A stretch of 30,444 bases of DNA, taken from positions 16,027 to 46,470 of the forward strand of contig QZLH01000443.1 in the NCBI GenBank assembly GCA_003833135.1, written 5' to 3'. Position numbers and translations under genes: made by a program. The DNA comes from Oehlia diaphana. Its lineage: Eukaryota; Glomeromycota; Glomeromycetes; Glomerales; Glomeraceae. Shown piece by piece: positions 11,010 through 26,814 of this stretch (position 1 is the stretch's first letter; each line of letters opens with the position of its first letter). Under the pieces are notes generated by a model that was not told where the DNA came from, ran no database searches, and saw only the letters and a program-made list of their open reading frames with translations.

Positions 11010-11114
11010 TGGGACTGTCCAAATTAGATTCCAAAATTAGGACTAGGTCTTACCAAGACTGAGTTCAAAGATTCAGTTCTAAAGTTCCAGACCCAAACTT
11101 TTCCATACCCTAGT
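11010..11114 (-). mobile_element. Probable 5' end of the hAT element
   Basis: On the minus strand the segment starts TAGGGTATGGAAAAGTTTGG and continues with phrases such as GGGTCTGGAACTTTAG and GGTAAGACCTAGTCC. Many hAT elements begin CAGGG followed by a G-rich subterminal region, and this lies about 300 bp upstream of the transposase relic in the right orientation. I could not find the matching other end or an 8-bp target duplication. Confidence 0.35.
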
Positions 11115-11578
11115 TTTTTTGCATGTCTTTTTTTAGTTTTATTTTTCTATTTTAAAATTACTTTTTGATGATCATTTGTGTCTTTAATAATAAACCATTT
11201 ATTAATATCATCATATACCACTAAAATTTCACTTTTAAATATTTATATAATTTTCTAGTAGCTGGTACATTAAAAGATAAATTTTAAACTTAAAAAATAT
11301 TTATTAAATTATATTTAATTTAAAGGTTCAAATTTATTTTTACAATATTTTGGTATTTTATTTTGTATTTTAATAGGTATAAATTAATAAATTAATTGAT
11401 TTCTTTTACATGTAAAAATAATAATATTCTCTCTATTTATTTGTTACCAAATGAAAAATCTTTCATATTACTCTAAAATAGTGCTAATTAAAAATGAGAA
11501 TTAACAATTTTGAAAAAAAAATACCCTATTATGAAAAATTTCTTAGATTTTTTAATCTCCAAAAATCTTCTTTCCTTT
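11115..11578. other. AT-rich 3' flank of the ABC transporter
   Basis: No gene or repeat is recognisable. This lies downstream of the ABC transporter stop codon and should hold its 3' UTR and polyadenylation site; several TTTATT hexamers (AATAAA on the minus strand) are present but none stands out. Confidence 0.4.
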
Positions 11579-17793
<6,215 letters not shown>

Positions 17794-18424
17794 ATTTACA
17801 CAATATTGTTAAATTTTAAGATCAGAATTTAAGGAGCAAACAATTTATTTATATTAAAAAATATTTTTTTTTTTACGCAGATACGCAGAATCTTATGTAA
17901 TGAAAGGGATCGTCATGATATGTCGTGGAAGATTATATACGGAGCAACTTTTCCTGGCCCTTTACTAAATTTGTGTTAAATTTGTACTAAATTACTAATC
18001 TGGTTAATTTTTGAAAGAATGAAAGGCAAAAATGGGATTACAAAGAACGAATAGAATCCTATATTAATTAATAATGAAGAAAGCCGGCTTTGTGATCGAT
18101 ATCAAGTCAAGATTGCCTGTATTTTCCGTGTGGCACAGTACAATTGTAGGTAAGTACGTACTCATGTTATATATCCAAATCAGTCGGCAAACAAATAACC
18201 TAAAAATAGAAATTTATCATCTTGAAAATAATCTATAAAAAGTCTAGAAAATCGTGTCGATTTTTTTCAACCCAAGAGACCGCGTTGATATTATACTTTC
18301 GAAATGTTTTTTTTTTGATTTTTTATTTTTTCCACTCCATATCAACTAATTTTGTCCGTAGATCTTTACCATTTTCCGGATTTTCATATTCGATCAAACA
18401 AAAAAATTTATAATATATATAAAA
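17794..18424. promoter_or_regulatory. Divergent intergenic region between ABC transporter and cdc45
   Basis: The two genes are transcribed away from each other, so about 630 bp holds both promoters and 5' UTRs. The stretch 17880-18200 is less AT-rich. It contains a plus-strand ATG at 18074 opening a frame that runs into GTAGGTAAGTAC at about 18147, a strong donor-like sequence. That frame cannot be joined to the cdc45 coding exons in phase, so it may be a 5' UTR exon or chance. No specific factor site is recognised. Confidence 0.4.
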
Positions 18425-20551
18425 ATGTTTTGTAATATAGAACAATTTAAACATATTTTTGAAACTTTGTTATTTCAGGCTGATGAAGACAGTGGTGTTG
18501 TCTTGTTCGATTGTTCTGTAAGATTATATTGTTATGCTGACATCGATTCAATGTGCGCTGCCGAAATATTGAAGGTAAAAAATATTTTTATCTAAGCAAG
18601 TTCACGCTTTATCATCAATTTGATCTAATATAAAATTTAACCTCCTTTAAAAGAAATTATTTTTTCGAGAACATGTTATTTGGACCCTAAAACCAATAAG
18701 ATCATACGATGATCTTGATAGAAGCGATTTGAGGCCAAGTCAAAACATGAAATCGGTAATTCTTTTGTCTGATTTTCGATTTCGAATTTATACGATTAGG
18801 CTAGTTATTTATTGCCTCTCGTGACTTTTTGATATTGAAGAAATTTATCTAAATAATCATATTACCAACTCATGGATTGATTCAAAATAATGAATAAATA
18901 ATTGATTAGCTACGAGCTATAATTTTATTGAATTTTGGATCAAACTTGGAGCTCGCTAGAGAGTTTGATCTAACGGAAAATCCGCACGTAAATATTTATG
19001 TAATTGATAGTCTTCACCCAGTAAATTTAACAAATCTTTATGATAGAAATTCTCATGTGAGTTAATTTATTTGTAATTTACTTTTATTTTTTGTGTCAAA
19101 TATTAATACTAACACAACATTATTAGATATTTATTGTTTATGATGAAGAATCAGAGGAATATCAGGAATATATAGAGAAGGTATTATAAAATCAGGTCAC
19201 TGAACTTTTTCTTTCCTTTTAATTAATTTGTTGGTTTATAGGCTTTAAGAAAAGAAAGTGAAGAAGAATTACAAATTAACACTGTTTTTACAGATGATTT
19301 CGGACGTCCAATAACGTTGGATGAGGTATATTATGATGGTTAAGTTTTTGTACTTGAATCGTTAAAATTGTTACCGAAGTTTGATCTTGATCCTTAAATT
19401 TGATAAATTTGATATCACCATTTATATAGTCAGATAATATCGAAACAGAACCGAAAAGACGTTATGGCACTTCAATTGCGTTAATGACATATTTTCTTGC
19501 TTCAAAGCTTTTACTTAAGGATAATGATATGTTATGGTGATTCTTTACATTATTATTTCTCTTGTTATTTAAAATTTGTTATTTACTATTTGCCTTCTTT
19601 CCAACAAGGCTAGCGATAATTGGTCATACAAGTTTATATATAACAAAGAGACTCGCTTTATTAGATTACAAAAATAATGTAGATATTTTAGATGCGGAAG
19701 TAAAAGAACTTAATGATTTGTACATGTCAAATCGTCTACATAGACACAAGGCTGTAGCAAGCGAAGCAGATGATAAACGGATTATCCCTATTTATGAATA
19801 TCCTTTTCTTGTTTATTAATAATATATAAAATTAATCAAAACCATTCGTTACTCCTTGACTATTTAAAATATTTACATATAATTGTGTATTAATGGGACA
19901 TTGGACAGTTTATGAAAGTATACTTAATTCAGAGTATACTATTACAAAAATGAAACTTAAAGAGAATCAAGGAGAAAATTTGGACAAACTATTAAGGAAT
20001 ATGGGGTAAGAAATCTGTAAATTTCTTCAGAGCATATAGCATTTTAATTTATTATTTTATCTATGTAGAATTTCGCACAAAATGTCGAAAGAATATTTTC
20101 CCGCCATGGACGTAGAAGTCGCGAATCGCTTAGCCGAAATGATAAATTCAGAAGGTCCAAAATATAAATTCGACATACCATTATATGATGGTTGGGCGAA
20201 ATTTTATGGATATAAGCTTCCAACATTTTCTGCAAGTGATGCTGTATATGGACTAATAACCTTACTGAAAACTAAACCGTCCGCTTCAATTGAATTTGGA
20301 GTTGAAATTCAATGGGTAAATGATTTTAATGGAAGATTTGAGTGGCTGAATAATTTTCATACTGCTCTTGATGCCTTGGACAGGTAAAGTTTGATTATTT
20401 TTAACAAATAATTTATAATTTTTATTGATAGTGAAAGTTTTTTTTTAGTAAAAACGGATGGATACTGTTAAAGGCAGCTATTGAATTAAGGAAAAAACTA
20501 CAACCACTTATTATAAATGGTGGAGCGAGAGATTATTGTTTATTTTCTTAA
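18425..20551 (+). CDS. cdc45: Cdc45, replicative helicase (CMG) subunit, C-terminus short
   Basis: Cdc45 joins Mcm2-7 and GINS to form the replication-fork helicase in the nucleus. Exons: 18425-18574, 18654-18755, 18910-19056, 19127-19180, 19242-19325, 19430-19536, 19609-19797, 19877-20005, 20069-20383 and 20449-20551 (1380 nt, 459 aa). The start MFCNIEQF is in frame with the first conserved segment. Family marks are YADIDSMCAAEIL (the DHH/RecJ-like core, residues 38-50), IILLNFGSNLEL, YVIDSLHPVN, YGTSIALMTYFLAS, NDMLWLAIIGHTS, HWTVYESI (from 286), MGISHKM, FPAMDVEV and FSASDAVYGLITLL. The join 19797/19877 has no GT-AG solution and fits an AT-AC minor intron. The protein stops after LIINGGARDYCLFS, about 100 residues before the usual family end. 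Downstream frames do not clearly continue it, so the last exon may be wrong, truncated or decayed. Other joins are ordinary GT-AG. Confidence 0.87.
19798..19876 (+). other. Putative AT-AC (U12-type) intron in cdc45
   Basis: The intron starts ATATCCTTTT at 19798, matching the U12 AT-AC donor consensus. It contains TCCTTGAC at 19853-19860, matching the U12 branch consensus TCCTTRAC with branch A at 19859, and ends TTTAC at 19876, 17 nt past the branch A. Splicing turns GA plus A into Glu278 and reads EYNCVLMGHWTVYES in frame, the conserved E-Y/F...HW segment of Cdc45. Between 19810 and 19906 there is no AG, so no ordinary acceptor exists at the right place. Confidence 0.7.
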
Positions 20552-21168
20552 TTTGGGATGGAGCATCTTAATCGAGGTTGTAATTGGGACTTTTTCAAGA
20601 CGATTTGTTAACAAAAAAATAAATGATTTCTGTACTTATTGTAGATTTAGTTTATTATTGTCAATTTGCAAATTTCTTCATAAAAAACCGATTTCAATAA
20701 ATTTGATATCGCTACATCATTGCATTCATTTCATGTATTATTTATTGGCAAAATGAAATATATTATTTAAAATAAAGAAATTAAAGGAAATAACGTATAA
20801 TTAATACAAATTTATGATAAATGAATTACATATAATTTTCTTATAAAAAGGCTTGAAAGACGCGCGAGAAATTTTTCACTAAAAAAATCGTGCATTGTTT
20901 TTGGAATAAATGAATGAATGAATCAATTAATTATGTTCTTTATATGTAAGATAAAAAGAAATTTCTAATTTATGATGATTTTTTCATATAAGACGCCTTC
21001 ATGATTTTTGATATAAATTATTTGACTTAATTTGACGACAATGCAATTATTACATCATTTACATGAATATAAAAAGTCAAAATAAAGTATCAATCTTTAC
21101 GATCCTTAACTTACTAAAAAATTTTTTTCCATTTTTTTATTACTTGAAGATTTTTTCAAATTAATAAA
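20552..21168. other. Intergenic region between cdc45 and the Argonaute gene
   Basis: The first 200 bp contain an open frame at 20517-20756 overlapping the end of cdc45 in another frame. Its phrase GWSILIEVVIGTF is not clearly a Cdc45 continuation. AATAAA at 20771-20776 is a candidate polyadenylation signal. The rest is AT-rich and should hold the Argonaute promoter; nothing else is recognised. Confidence 0.4.
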
Positions 21169-24100
21169 ATGTTAAAACGACGTATTCATTATGACTATGA
21201 GACAATCATAAGTAATTCAGATTCGAAAGATGAAATTGAATTGCCAAAGAAACAAAAGGCTGTTGATTTTAAACTAACGTCTACCGAGCTAAAAGTCGCT
21301 GAAAGACCTGATGTTGGATTACGTGGTAAATCTGTCGATTTAAAATGCAACTACCTTAAAATAAATACTGTAGGTTATTTGATTATTTTTTTAAAAAAAA
21401 TTATTTGATCAAAACTTTCATCATAAGAAAAAAACTAATAATTAACATTACGTGGATTAGTTGCCTAACGTAGATATCCATCATTACAAATTTTCGGTTA
21501 GACCGTGTATCAAAAAACCGAAAGCGTTATTTAAAATTTTTTCTCGAATGTGTTTGGATAACGTATTTGGTCCTGTGCATCCTGTTTTCGATGGGAAAGA
21601 AGCTATATATTCGCCTTCACATTTAAATATTAACGCAATTAATGAAGATGGTGAAATTTACGTAAATATAGATCAAGTTTTTTATTACGATTTTTCTTTT
21701 TTATTATACGAAGTTACTACAATATAATTTTAATTAGGTTGCGCTACCACGTGATGAAAAACATGAAGAAATTCGTACTTATAACGCAAGAATTGAAAAA
21801 GTTCAAATAATCAATTTCAGATTACTTCAAGACTATATCAATGGTCAAAGTCCACTTACAGGAGAAATTTTAAACTGTAATCATGTTTTAAATATTATTA
21901 TGAACTTTACTGCTCATAATATGTTCATTGTTGATATGGCAAGTGAAGATTGGTCTGATCATATGGCAAAAAATCGAGTACCTGGAGCTAACCAAGGATT
22001 TTGTCAATCAATGAGACCTGGATGGGGTAAATAAAAATATAAAATAAAAGTTCAAAATTATTATGATTACTTAAAAATAATGTTGATTATTACTTCAAAT
22101 TTGCTCATTTAGAAAATATGGTTATTAATGTCGATTTTCATGATCCTAATTTGAAGATTCCGGCAGAATCTTTAATAAACGTCGTTGCAAAAATACTAAA
22201 TAAAACAGATGAAGAATTGTTATCCAAGACTTTGTCTGAAGATGAAATAAAGAAATTAGAACGGGTAAAAAAAAATCTTTTTTGAAAAAAATAAATCTCT
22301 AATAAAATTAATTAGTAATTATTTATGAAATTAGACTTTAACCGGACTTCAGATTAGAATTGTACATCGTGGTAACCCAAAAACAAAATATATTATCGAT
22401 GGTCTTTCAAAAGAATTAACAAAAGATATCAAATTTCGCGATGATAAAGGATTTCTCGTAAAAGCTGTAGATTTCTTTCCCCGAGAATTTCAATGGCCTC
22501 TTCGTTATACGTTATTGCCCTGTTTAATTGTTAAAAAAAAATTATTTATGCCAATGGATGTTTGTGAAGTTATGCCAGGTAACGAATATTGTTGGTTTAA
22601 TAATAATTGTAGTAATTATACTAATTTTATTACTATCATGCTATTTATAGGGCAAAAATGGGAATTTCATCCCGAAGATGATAGTATGCTTGGAATGATT
22701 AAAATTTCAACGGAGAACCAAGCCCGTTTTCAACATGTAGAATCACGCGTTAAAAATATCTTAAAATTTTTCAATACCGAGAATATTAAAGAACTCGGAA
22801 TGGACATTGATAACCGCATGATGACAGTTAATGGTATTTACGTTGTGTTTTTATATTCATATTCTTTATTTTTTTTTGGAGTTTACTAATAGGTTGATTA
22901 TAGGACGCGTTTTAAATCCTCCTATTATTACATGTGATGAGGGTGGACAACAAACTGGAGTGCAAACTGAAAAAGGACGATGGACATTCGAAAATCAAGT
23001 CGTTAGAATTGTAAATACTCTTATGAATTAACCCTAACCCTAAAAAGAATGTTTAATTTATTGATTACTGTAAATGTTGTAAATTAGGGAAAACCCTTAG
23101 AAAATTGGTCTTTGGTCATACTTTGTGGTGAACGCCACAATCGGTTTGATTCCATTCAAGAGTTTCTTAATCAATTGTGTAATATGTTGAATGAGATTGG
23201 CTTGGTAAATTAATTTTCGTGGAATGCTCGTGATTATATCATATTTGTATTAACTATTTGTATTGTTTATTTAAAGAACGTGATTACTGTTCCGGAAGTT
23301 ATGTACGCTAATAAACAAGGAAATATCGAGCAGGTAAATACATCTTAAATGAAATTAATGAAATTGAAGTTACGTAATTATTCAACATTTTAATATTTTA
23401 TTAGGCATTGGCAATTGCGTATCAAAAAGCTCATATCAACAAAAAAATTTCACCACAATTAATTGTTTGTATAATGCCAACCCATTCAAAACAACTTTAT
23501 TCAGAAATAAAACGCGTTTCGGACACAGTTTTAGGAATTCCAACTCAATGTATAACCGCAGATAAAGTAACTTTTAAATGGAATAAGCAGTTGTTGGCAA
23601 ATATTGGATTGAAGATTAATGCAAAATTAGGAGGACATAATTGGAGTTTATCTAAGAGCGATTTGAGTTTAATAACAGAAGTTCCAGTAAGAAATCACTA
23701 TATGGAAGATTAAATTATTTTTTCTAATTCCTATTAGTAATTAATCGTTTTCTGTCTAGACTATGTTACTTGGAGCTGATATTTCTCATCCAAACGTTTT
23801 GACTAAAGTCAAGCGTAGTATTACGGGAATGTGTGGTTCCATGGATTTGTCTGCGACAACTTATATTGGCCGCAGTAGCGTTCAAAAGGAGACACATAAT
23901 CCGACTATTGAGGTTCTCGAGGAATTAGTCAGTGAATTGTTATTTAACTATAAAGAAAGGAATAAAGTTCTTCCTCAAAGAATCTTATATTATAGAGCAG
24001 GTCTTACCCCAAGTCAATTCCGCGGAACTTTGAATGCTGAAATTATAAGTTTAAAAGCGGCTTTTACTAAAACTTATGAGAAAAACATGCCAAAATTGAC

Positions 24101-24845
24101 ATTTATAATTGCTGAGAAAAGTAATCATACAAGGTAATAATAAGTAAACCAATATATTATAATTAAAAGAATTTTAATGGTTTTACTCGTTTTTTTTTCC
24201 TTCTAGGTTTTTGCCAGACAATCCTCAAGATGCAGATAGATTCGGAAATTGTCAACCTGGAACCGTTGTGGACAAAGGGATTGTATTCGAGAAGGAATTC
24301 GATTTTTGTAAGTAATAATAAACATATGAAATTAGATAACTTTAGGGCGCTGATTTTTATTTTTATTTTTATTTTGAAAATAGACCTTCAATCTCACCCT
24401 GGAATAAACTCTAAGGCTCGACCTACGCATTATCACGTTCTTTATGATGAGAATAACTTCAATTCTGATCTTATTCAATCATTGACTTATCACCTTTGTT
24501 ATTTGTCCGCAACGTTAGTAAATATTTTTATAAAATATCACAATCATTTATTATCATCCATTTACATTACATCATTTATTTTCTTATAGATGCACTCATG
24601 CAATTTCTTTCGTCCCACCAATCGCTTATGCTCGTAATATTGCAGAACGGGCTCGAATGTATGCAACAGCCGCAAATACCGACTTAATCAGTCAATTCGA
24701 AGCTATGGATATTGAAGATGAAATAGAAACTAAAGATAACAAGAATCAAAGTTTCATTGAAATTGAAAATGGATCTAATAAAGAACCAGATTATTTATTT
24801 CCATCTGTTTCTAGTAAGTTGACTAATATGATGTATTTTGCATAG
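21169..24845 (+). CDS. Argonaute-family protein with degenerate slicer site
   Basis: Small-RNA-guided silencing protein. Exons: 21169-21369, 21461-21661, 21738-22026, 22113-22264, 22335-22578, 22651-22833, 22904-23010, 23088-23204, 23277-23333, 23405-23686, 23760-24133, 24207-24307, 24384-24513 and 24590-24845 (2694 nt, 897 aa), phases consistent. Order: N domain (RPDVGLRGK, then [11 protein letters not shown]), linker ([11 protein letters not shown]), PAZ (about residues 265-365, ending LPCLIVKKK and CEVMPGQ), MID, PIWI (from 612) and a terminal MMYFA. The MID 5'-phosphate pocket is intact: Y549, K553, Q565, K587 and K591 match the residues of human AGO2. In PIWI the first Asp is present (GADISHP, D618) and a Glu fits at 662. 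The second Asp is Ala ([12 protein letters not shown]691) and the usual final His position is Arg (AYARN, R828), giving D-E-A-R. It probably binds guides but does not cut. A Glu/Asp-rich insertion lies before the C-terminus. Confidence 0.93.
23029..23043. repeat. Short interstitial telomere-like repeat
   Basis: TAACCCTAACCCTAA, about two and a half TTAGGG units, lies inside the Argonaute intron at 23011-23087. TTAGGG is the telomere repeat of many fungi. Such short insertions can arise at repaired breaks, but two copies could also be chance. Confidence 0.45.
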
Positions 24846-26037
24846 GACATTTACAACTTATGAAAGTGATACAAAAATATTCTTAATTGTGTAAAAATTA
24901 TTGGAAGTATTTTATTAAAGTTCTCTAATAAATAAAAAACCTTGGTAATCGATAAATAATAATTGAATGATTTTTTTTAAATAATCCAAAGTATATTGAA
25001 ATATGTTTGTATCATTTACATAATGGAAACGGAGACGAAATTCATTATTAACCAGAGCTCATTTTTTTTAATTTTTACGTATTGGAGATTTTAAAAATTA
25101 TTATTGGATAAACAGTATGCGTGAAAGAAATTTCTTTTCTTTTGCAAAAACGCTTGCTCTGTATGCATTGTTATTGCGAATGATCTGTATTAATATTTTT
25201 GACCCGGCGCTATTTAAGCTGGTTTTTTAAGTATATTATTCATAATTATTTATTGTCCTCTTGAACAAAGACAAGAGAATAAAATTTCTCATATTAACCC
25301 GTGATTCCTTTCATTAGATACTGTAGTAATTATTTTAAAAGTAGTATTTTAATAAAGTTTGTTATTGTAAAAAAATATTTCCTTTTGTTAGAAAAAAAAA
25401 ATGTTATTTTTAAATACTAATAATCTAGAATAGATTATTTGTTAACAGTAAGTGTGAATAAAATATTAGATTTAAATTTACATAGTAATCTAGTAAAATT
25501 ATACCGTCACATTGCAGTAAAAATTAAAATATTGACTTAATGAGATTATAATGTTATTATCCTTTCATGCTTAAAGTTAATATGTAGATTAATTTAGGAA
25601 TATTCTATTTATTAAAACATTTTTACATAATGCCTTTCAGTTTATTTTTAATACGTATACTGCGCCATAAATGTTTATACAGGATATTAATCATGGCTAT
25701 TTTATTTTTAGCGTCTCTTTCATTTTCTAATGACAAACTTCATGTCATACATTACCCACTCTAATGGATTTGAATCTGAATTAAACGAAACTTCTAAAGT
25801 ACTCTTCCTTATAATAAAAAAACAACGATCTTTTCAATCTTTCATGTATGATTTTGTCATATATCATAATTTAATTAATTTATATATTTGAAAAATTCCT
25901 TTGTTTCTCAAATTCAAATTGCACAACAGCAAACCTGCATATAATGTGATACAGCTAATTTATTATATATATATGCGTTATTTACACACACACATGGTTT
26001 CAAAAAAAAAAACATTTTTCAAAAGATAAAAGTTACA
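24846..26037. other. Intergenic region between Argonaute and the secreted-protein gene
   Basis: AATAAA at 24927-24932 and 24931-24936 is a candidate polyadenylation signal for the Argonaute gene. A TATATATATATG stretch at about 25963-25974, some 65-75 bp before the next start codon, may be a TATA element. An ACACACACACA run lies near 25983. No gene or larger repeat is seen between these. Confidence 0.45.
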
Positions 26038-26814
26038 ATGAAGAATTTTATCTCAATACTTGCACTCATTTTAACTTTCAACAATTTCGTTTTCGTATCT
26101 GGGTCATTGTTGGAATGGAGAAGAGATGAATTGCTTGGTATTCGAACATTACCTGTTAGTAATTCAACTTTGGCGGAGAGAGCTATCTGCCCAGGAGGGT
26201 TTACTGATTGTTTAAATGGTGGTTGTTGTCCTAAAGGCTCAAAGTGTATAGCTGACAACAAATGCAACATTCGCTGCACTCCAGGTGCTCCACTTTGTAA
26301 CGGCGGTTGCTGCCAGTTTGGTCAAGTTTGTGGTGGAAAATTTTGTATAGCAGGAACAAAACCAAAAGCACCCAAAGAACCCAAAGCACCAAAAGCACCT
26401 CCACCAGCAGAAAAGAAAGCTCCCCCACCTCCACCAAAAGAAAAGAAAGCTCCCCCACCGCCACCAAAAGAAGAGAAAGCTCCCCCACCACCACCAAAAG
26501 AAGAGAAAGCTCCCCCACCACCACCAAAAGAAGTGAAAGCTCCCTCACCATTACCAAAAGAACCGCAACCAAAAAAGCAAGACTTACCAAGTGCACCACC
26601 GCCACCACCTCTTCCATCGTTTTCACCAGCACCACCACCACCATCATCGCCACCATCACCCCCAAAATCATTATCTTCATCAACTAAAGCACCCATCAAA
26701 ACACCCAATAGCAGCGTTGCAGGAAGCCTCGCCAGCAGTGGGTCGACATTTGGATCAGCATTTGGTTCAACATTAGTCTACTCAACTGTTTTAGTTTATC
26801 TTAATTTAATATAA
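26038..26814 (+). CDS. Secreted cysteine-rich, proline-rich, probably GPI-anchored protein
   Basis: Intronless frame of 258 aa. It begins with a signal peptide (MKNFISILALILTF..., likely cleaved near residue 22, after VSG). A dibasic WRRDE follows near residue 28-32. Residues about 50-105 hold 12 cysteines in two similar modules: C-x6-C-x4-CC-x5-C-x5-C and C-x6-C-x3-CC-x5-C-x4-C, both with GGCC. A Lys/Pro/Glu region follows, with five 10-residue repeats of the KAPPPPPKEE type, then a Pro/Ser stretch. The C-terminus is a Ser/Gly-rich run (SSGSTFGSAFGS) and a hydrophobic tail ending VYLNLI, which suits a GPI-attachment signal. A cell-wall or surface protein, or a secreted effector, is inferred. 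The cysteine pattern recalls small granulin- or chitin-binding-like folds, but I do not recognise the family. Confidence 0.85.
   Translation: MKNFISILALILTFNNFVFVSGSLLEWRRDELLGIRTLPVSNSTLAERAICPGGFTDCLNGGCCPKGSKCIADNKCNIRCTPGAPLCNGGCCQFGQVCGGKFCIAGTKPKAPKEPKAPKAPPPAEKKAPPPPPKEKKAPPPPPKEEKAPPPPPKEEKAPPPPPKEVKAPSPLPKEPQPKKQDLPSAPPPPPLPSFSPAPPPPSSPPSPPKSLSSSTKAPIKTPNSSVAGSLASSGSTFGSAFGSTLVYSTVLVYLNLI
26415..26564 (+). repeat. Five 30-bp coding repeats
   Basis: Units begin GAAAGCTCCC at 26415, 26445, 26475, 26505 and 26535, each 30 bp. They encode KAPPPPPKEE-like decapeptides; units 3 and 4 are nearly identical and unit 5 is the most diverged. The exact 10-codon period keeps the frame if copies are gained or lost. 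Long frames in other phases here are artefacts of the repeat. Confidence 0.9.

Noticed and set aside
18074..18150. ATG at 18074 as the cdc45 start with a first intron from about 18150
   Set aside because: The frame ends in the wrong phase for the next coding exon, and ATG at 18425 gives an uninterrupted, family-like N-terminus.
19609..19819. cdc45 as a pseudogene because of the stop at about 19817
   Set aside because: The AT-AC intron explains the stop with three independent consensus matches and restored frame.
23763..24137. A separate PIWI-only gene
   Set aside because: Splice sites and phase link this exon to the MID exon before it and the C-terminal exons after it.
24346..24589. Extension of the Argonaute ORF through the intron at 24308-24383
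   Set aside because: The continuous frame translates a T-rich intron into Phe/Ile runs and loses the conserved FDFYLQSH join.
26231..26708. Overlapping long frames on both strands in the secreted-protein gene, including a glycine-rich one
   Set aside because: They follow from the 30-bp GC-richer repeat, which is stop-poor in every frame. Only the plus-strand frame with signal peptide and cysteine modules makes sense.
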